From the NCBI RefSeq assembly GCF_029961765.1, contig NZ_CP124681.1, positions 3,968,001 to 4,032,000 on the forward strand: 64,000 nucleotides of DNA, written 5' to 3'. The stretch is from Nocardioides sp. QY071. Its GTDB lineage: Bacteria > Actinomycetota > Actinomycetes > Propionibacteriales > Nocardioidaceae. The notes below the pieces were generated by a model. The model did no database searches. It worked only from the letters and a program-made list of their open reading frames with translations, and was not told the DNA's origin. Of the stretch, positions 62,729-64,000 are shown piece by piece (the first letter of the stretch is position 1; every line of letters begins with the position of its first letter). The position numbers and the translations under genes are program-made.

Positions 62729-64000
62729 GTGAGCCCGCGGGGTCGGCGGCTGCTCCGCTGCCTGCTGGCCGCGCCGGTGCTCACCCTGCTGTTCGCGGCA
62801 GCGCCCGCCCGCGCCGACGCGGACGACGACCCCGCCGCGGAGCAGGCGCTGGCGGAGAGGTTCGCGCCGGTCCTGATGCTGGTGCGCCAGGACCATGCCT
62901 GCGGTCCGGGCGAGCCCTACTCCCCCAGCGCCGTCGAGGTGCTCTTCGACAACCCGACGGTCGCGCTGCGCGGGCCGTGGACCTCGCGTGACCTCGTGAA
63001 GGTCGGCCCGTCGGCCGAGGACGTGTCGGCCGGGCTGCCGGGCTACGAGCTCGACCTGCCGGGCAACCCGCTGACGCCGGACTGCGACTACGAGCGCTGG
63101 GCCGAGCGGCAGTGGCGCGGCACGAAGCCGACCATCTATGCGCACGTCGCGACCCAGAAGGGCATCGGGGACCGGATCGCGCTGCAGTACTTCTTCTTCT
63201 ACGCGTTCAACGACTACAACAACAAGCACGAGACCGACTGGGAGCGGATCCAGCTCGAGTTCGCGGCGCCTGACGCCGCGTCCGCGCTGGCCGAGGACCT
63301 CGACCCCGACCTGGTCGTCTACTCCCAGCACTACGGCTCGGAGAAGGCCCGCTGGGGCGAGGAGAAGCTCGAGGTCGACGACGCGACCCACCCGGTGGTC
63401 TACGTCTCGGCCGGCTCGCACGCCAACCAGTTCTCCGCCGGTGTGTTCATGGGCAACACCGCCAACACCGGGTTCGGGTGCGACACCACGGCCGGCGAGC
63501 ACGACGCCGTACGAGCGGAGGTGCGCTCGATCCCGTCCGACCCGGCACTGGCCCGGTCGGCGTACCCGTGGATCTCCTACGAGGGCCACTACGGCGAGGT
63601 CGGGCCGAAGCGGTTCTACGCCGGGCCGACCGGGCCGAACCGCAAGCAGTCCTGGGCGAAGCCGTTCTCGTGGTCGGCCAAGGCGCGCGACTCCTCGATC
63701 GAGGTGCCCGGCGGCGGCGCCACCAGCAGTGCGGTCGCCGAGACCTACTGCGACCTGGTCGGCAAGGGCAGCGACCTGTTTCGCGGATACGTCGACGACC
63801 CGTGGCGCGGCCTGGTCGTGCTGGTCGCCGCGCTGCTCGCGGTCGGCTGGCTGGTGCGTCGTACGTCGTGGGCGACGACCGCGCTGCCGCTGCGGATCCG
63901 CCGCTCGGCCGGGCAGGTGGTCGCCGCGTCGCTCGACGTGCTGCGCGAGCGGCCCGGGCTGTTCGCGCTGGCGATGGCTCCCCCGGCACTGTTCAACGTG
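62729..64000 (+). CDS. Vps62-like (DUF946-type) secreted protein (3' end off window)
   Basis: 424 codons are visible from a GTG (MSPRGRRLLRCLLAAPVL); the frame runs off the right edge. A signal peptide covers residues 1-30 (AAAPARAD). The body carries the Vps62-family pattern: RFAPVLMLVRQDHACGPGEPYSP, PTIYAHVATQKG, ALQYFFFYAFNDYNNKHETDWERIQLEF and HPVVYVSAGSHANQF, with many conserved His/Asp/Trp. A transmembrane helix (GLVVLVAALLAVGWLV) follows, then cytoplasmic residues. Function is unknown; the family is widespread in fungi and actinobacteria. No clear ribosome binding site precedes the GTG. Confidence 0.75.
   Translation, partial: MSPRGRRLLRCLLAAPVLTLLFAAAPARADADDDPAAEQALAERFAPVLMLVRQDHACGPGEPYSPSAVEVLFDNPTVALRGPWTSRDLVKVGPSAEDVSAGLPGYELDLPGNPLTPDCDYERWAERQWRGTKPTIYAHVATQKGIGDRIALQYFFFYAFNDYNNKHETDWERIQLEFAAPDAASALAEDLDPDLVVYSQHYGSEKARWGEEKLEVDDATHPVVYVSAGSHANQFSAGVFMGNTANTGFGCDTTAGEHDAVRAEVRSIPSDPALARSAYPWISYEGHYGEVGPKRFYAGPTGPNRKQSWAKPFSWSAKARDSSIEVPGGGATSSAVAETYCDLVGKGSDLFRGYVDDPWRGLVVLVAALLAVGWLVRRTSWATTALPLRIRRSAGQVVAASLDVLRERPGLFALAMAPPALFNV

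Overview
The window is very GC-rich, high-coding-density chromosomal DNA from an actinobacterium. Gene content points to Nocardioides or a close relative: actinobacterial SecA, FolC with a DUF4233 partner, PafB/PafC, a mycothiol-type Rv2466c-like protein, truncated hemoglobin O and a GAF-ANTAR protein. Other signs are many GTG starts and TANNNT boxes 6-8 nt before start codons. Genus is inference. I see no phage, transposase, CRISPR array or rRNA. No stretch over 300 bp lacks a feature; the longest CDS-free gap (36732-37034) holds a CsoR-type operator, tRNA-Arg and a terminator.

Layout. 1-4.7 kb: folC, DUF4233, secA (cut by the left edge). 4.7-17 kb: GH43 lipoprotein, esterase, GNAT, metG, PGRP amidase, Rv2466c-like protein, CHAP hydrolase, pepN, with three copies (A-C) of a self-complementary repeat between genes. 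17-22 kb: TPM-like protein, MscS, globin, a low-complexity membrane protein beside an ECF sigma factor, an enoyl-CoA hydratase under a KstR-like operator and a thioesterase. 22-28 kb: thiolase, GNAT, MarR, a fluoride riboswitch with two CrcB genes, ettA, ssb. 28-34 kb: an overlapping operon of PrsW protease and two dynamin-like GTPases, then pepP. 34-39 kb: Usp, ACT-malic enzyme, DUF4396 metal-type membrane protein, tRNA-Arg, GntR regulator with ABC ATPase, catalase-fold protein. 39-44 kb: repeat copy D, then mauE-dsbA-adenosine deaminase-acyl-CoA dehydrogenase, orn, tRNA-His. 44-52 kb: MarR-GNAT fusion, pirin, FAD oxidoreductase, VOC plus MarR, tRNA-Lys, GDPD, Ser/Thr kinase, GAF-ANTAR, SRPBCC. 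52-64 kb: a 187-bp palindromic element, pafBC, enoyl-CoA hydratase, penicillin-acylase family protein, a hairpin cluster, a nickel/cobalt ECF transporter under a Nur-type box, Bcp peroxiredoxin, and a Vps62-like protein running off the right edge.

The coding part is mostly housekeeping with compact, translationally coupled operons (4-bp GTGA/ATGA overlaps recur). The least explained material is intergenic: (1) a four-copy family whose central core is conserved while the stems differ between copies but stay self-complementary within each; (2) a 187-bp element with 18-bp perfect terminal inverted repeats and a possible 6-bp target duplication; (3) triple-hairpin clusters; (4) a hairpin that buries the ribosome binding site of the GAF-ANTAR gene. 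Several palindromes read as specific operators (KstR-, CsoR-, Nur- and MarR-type).
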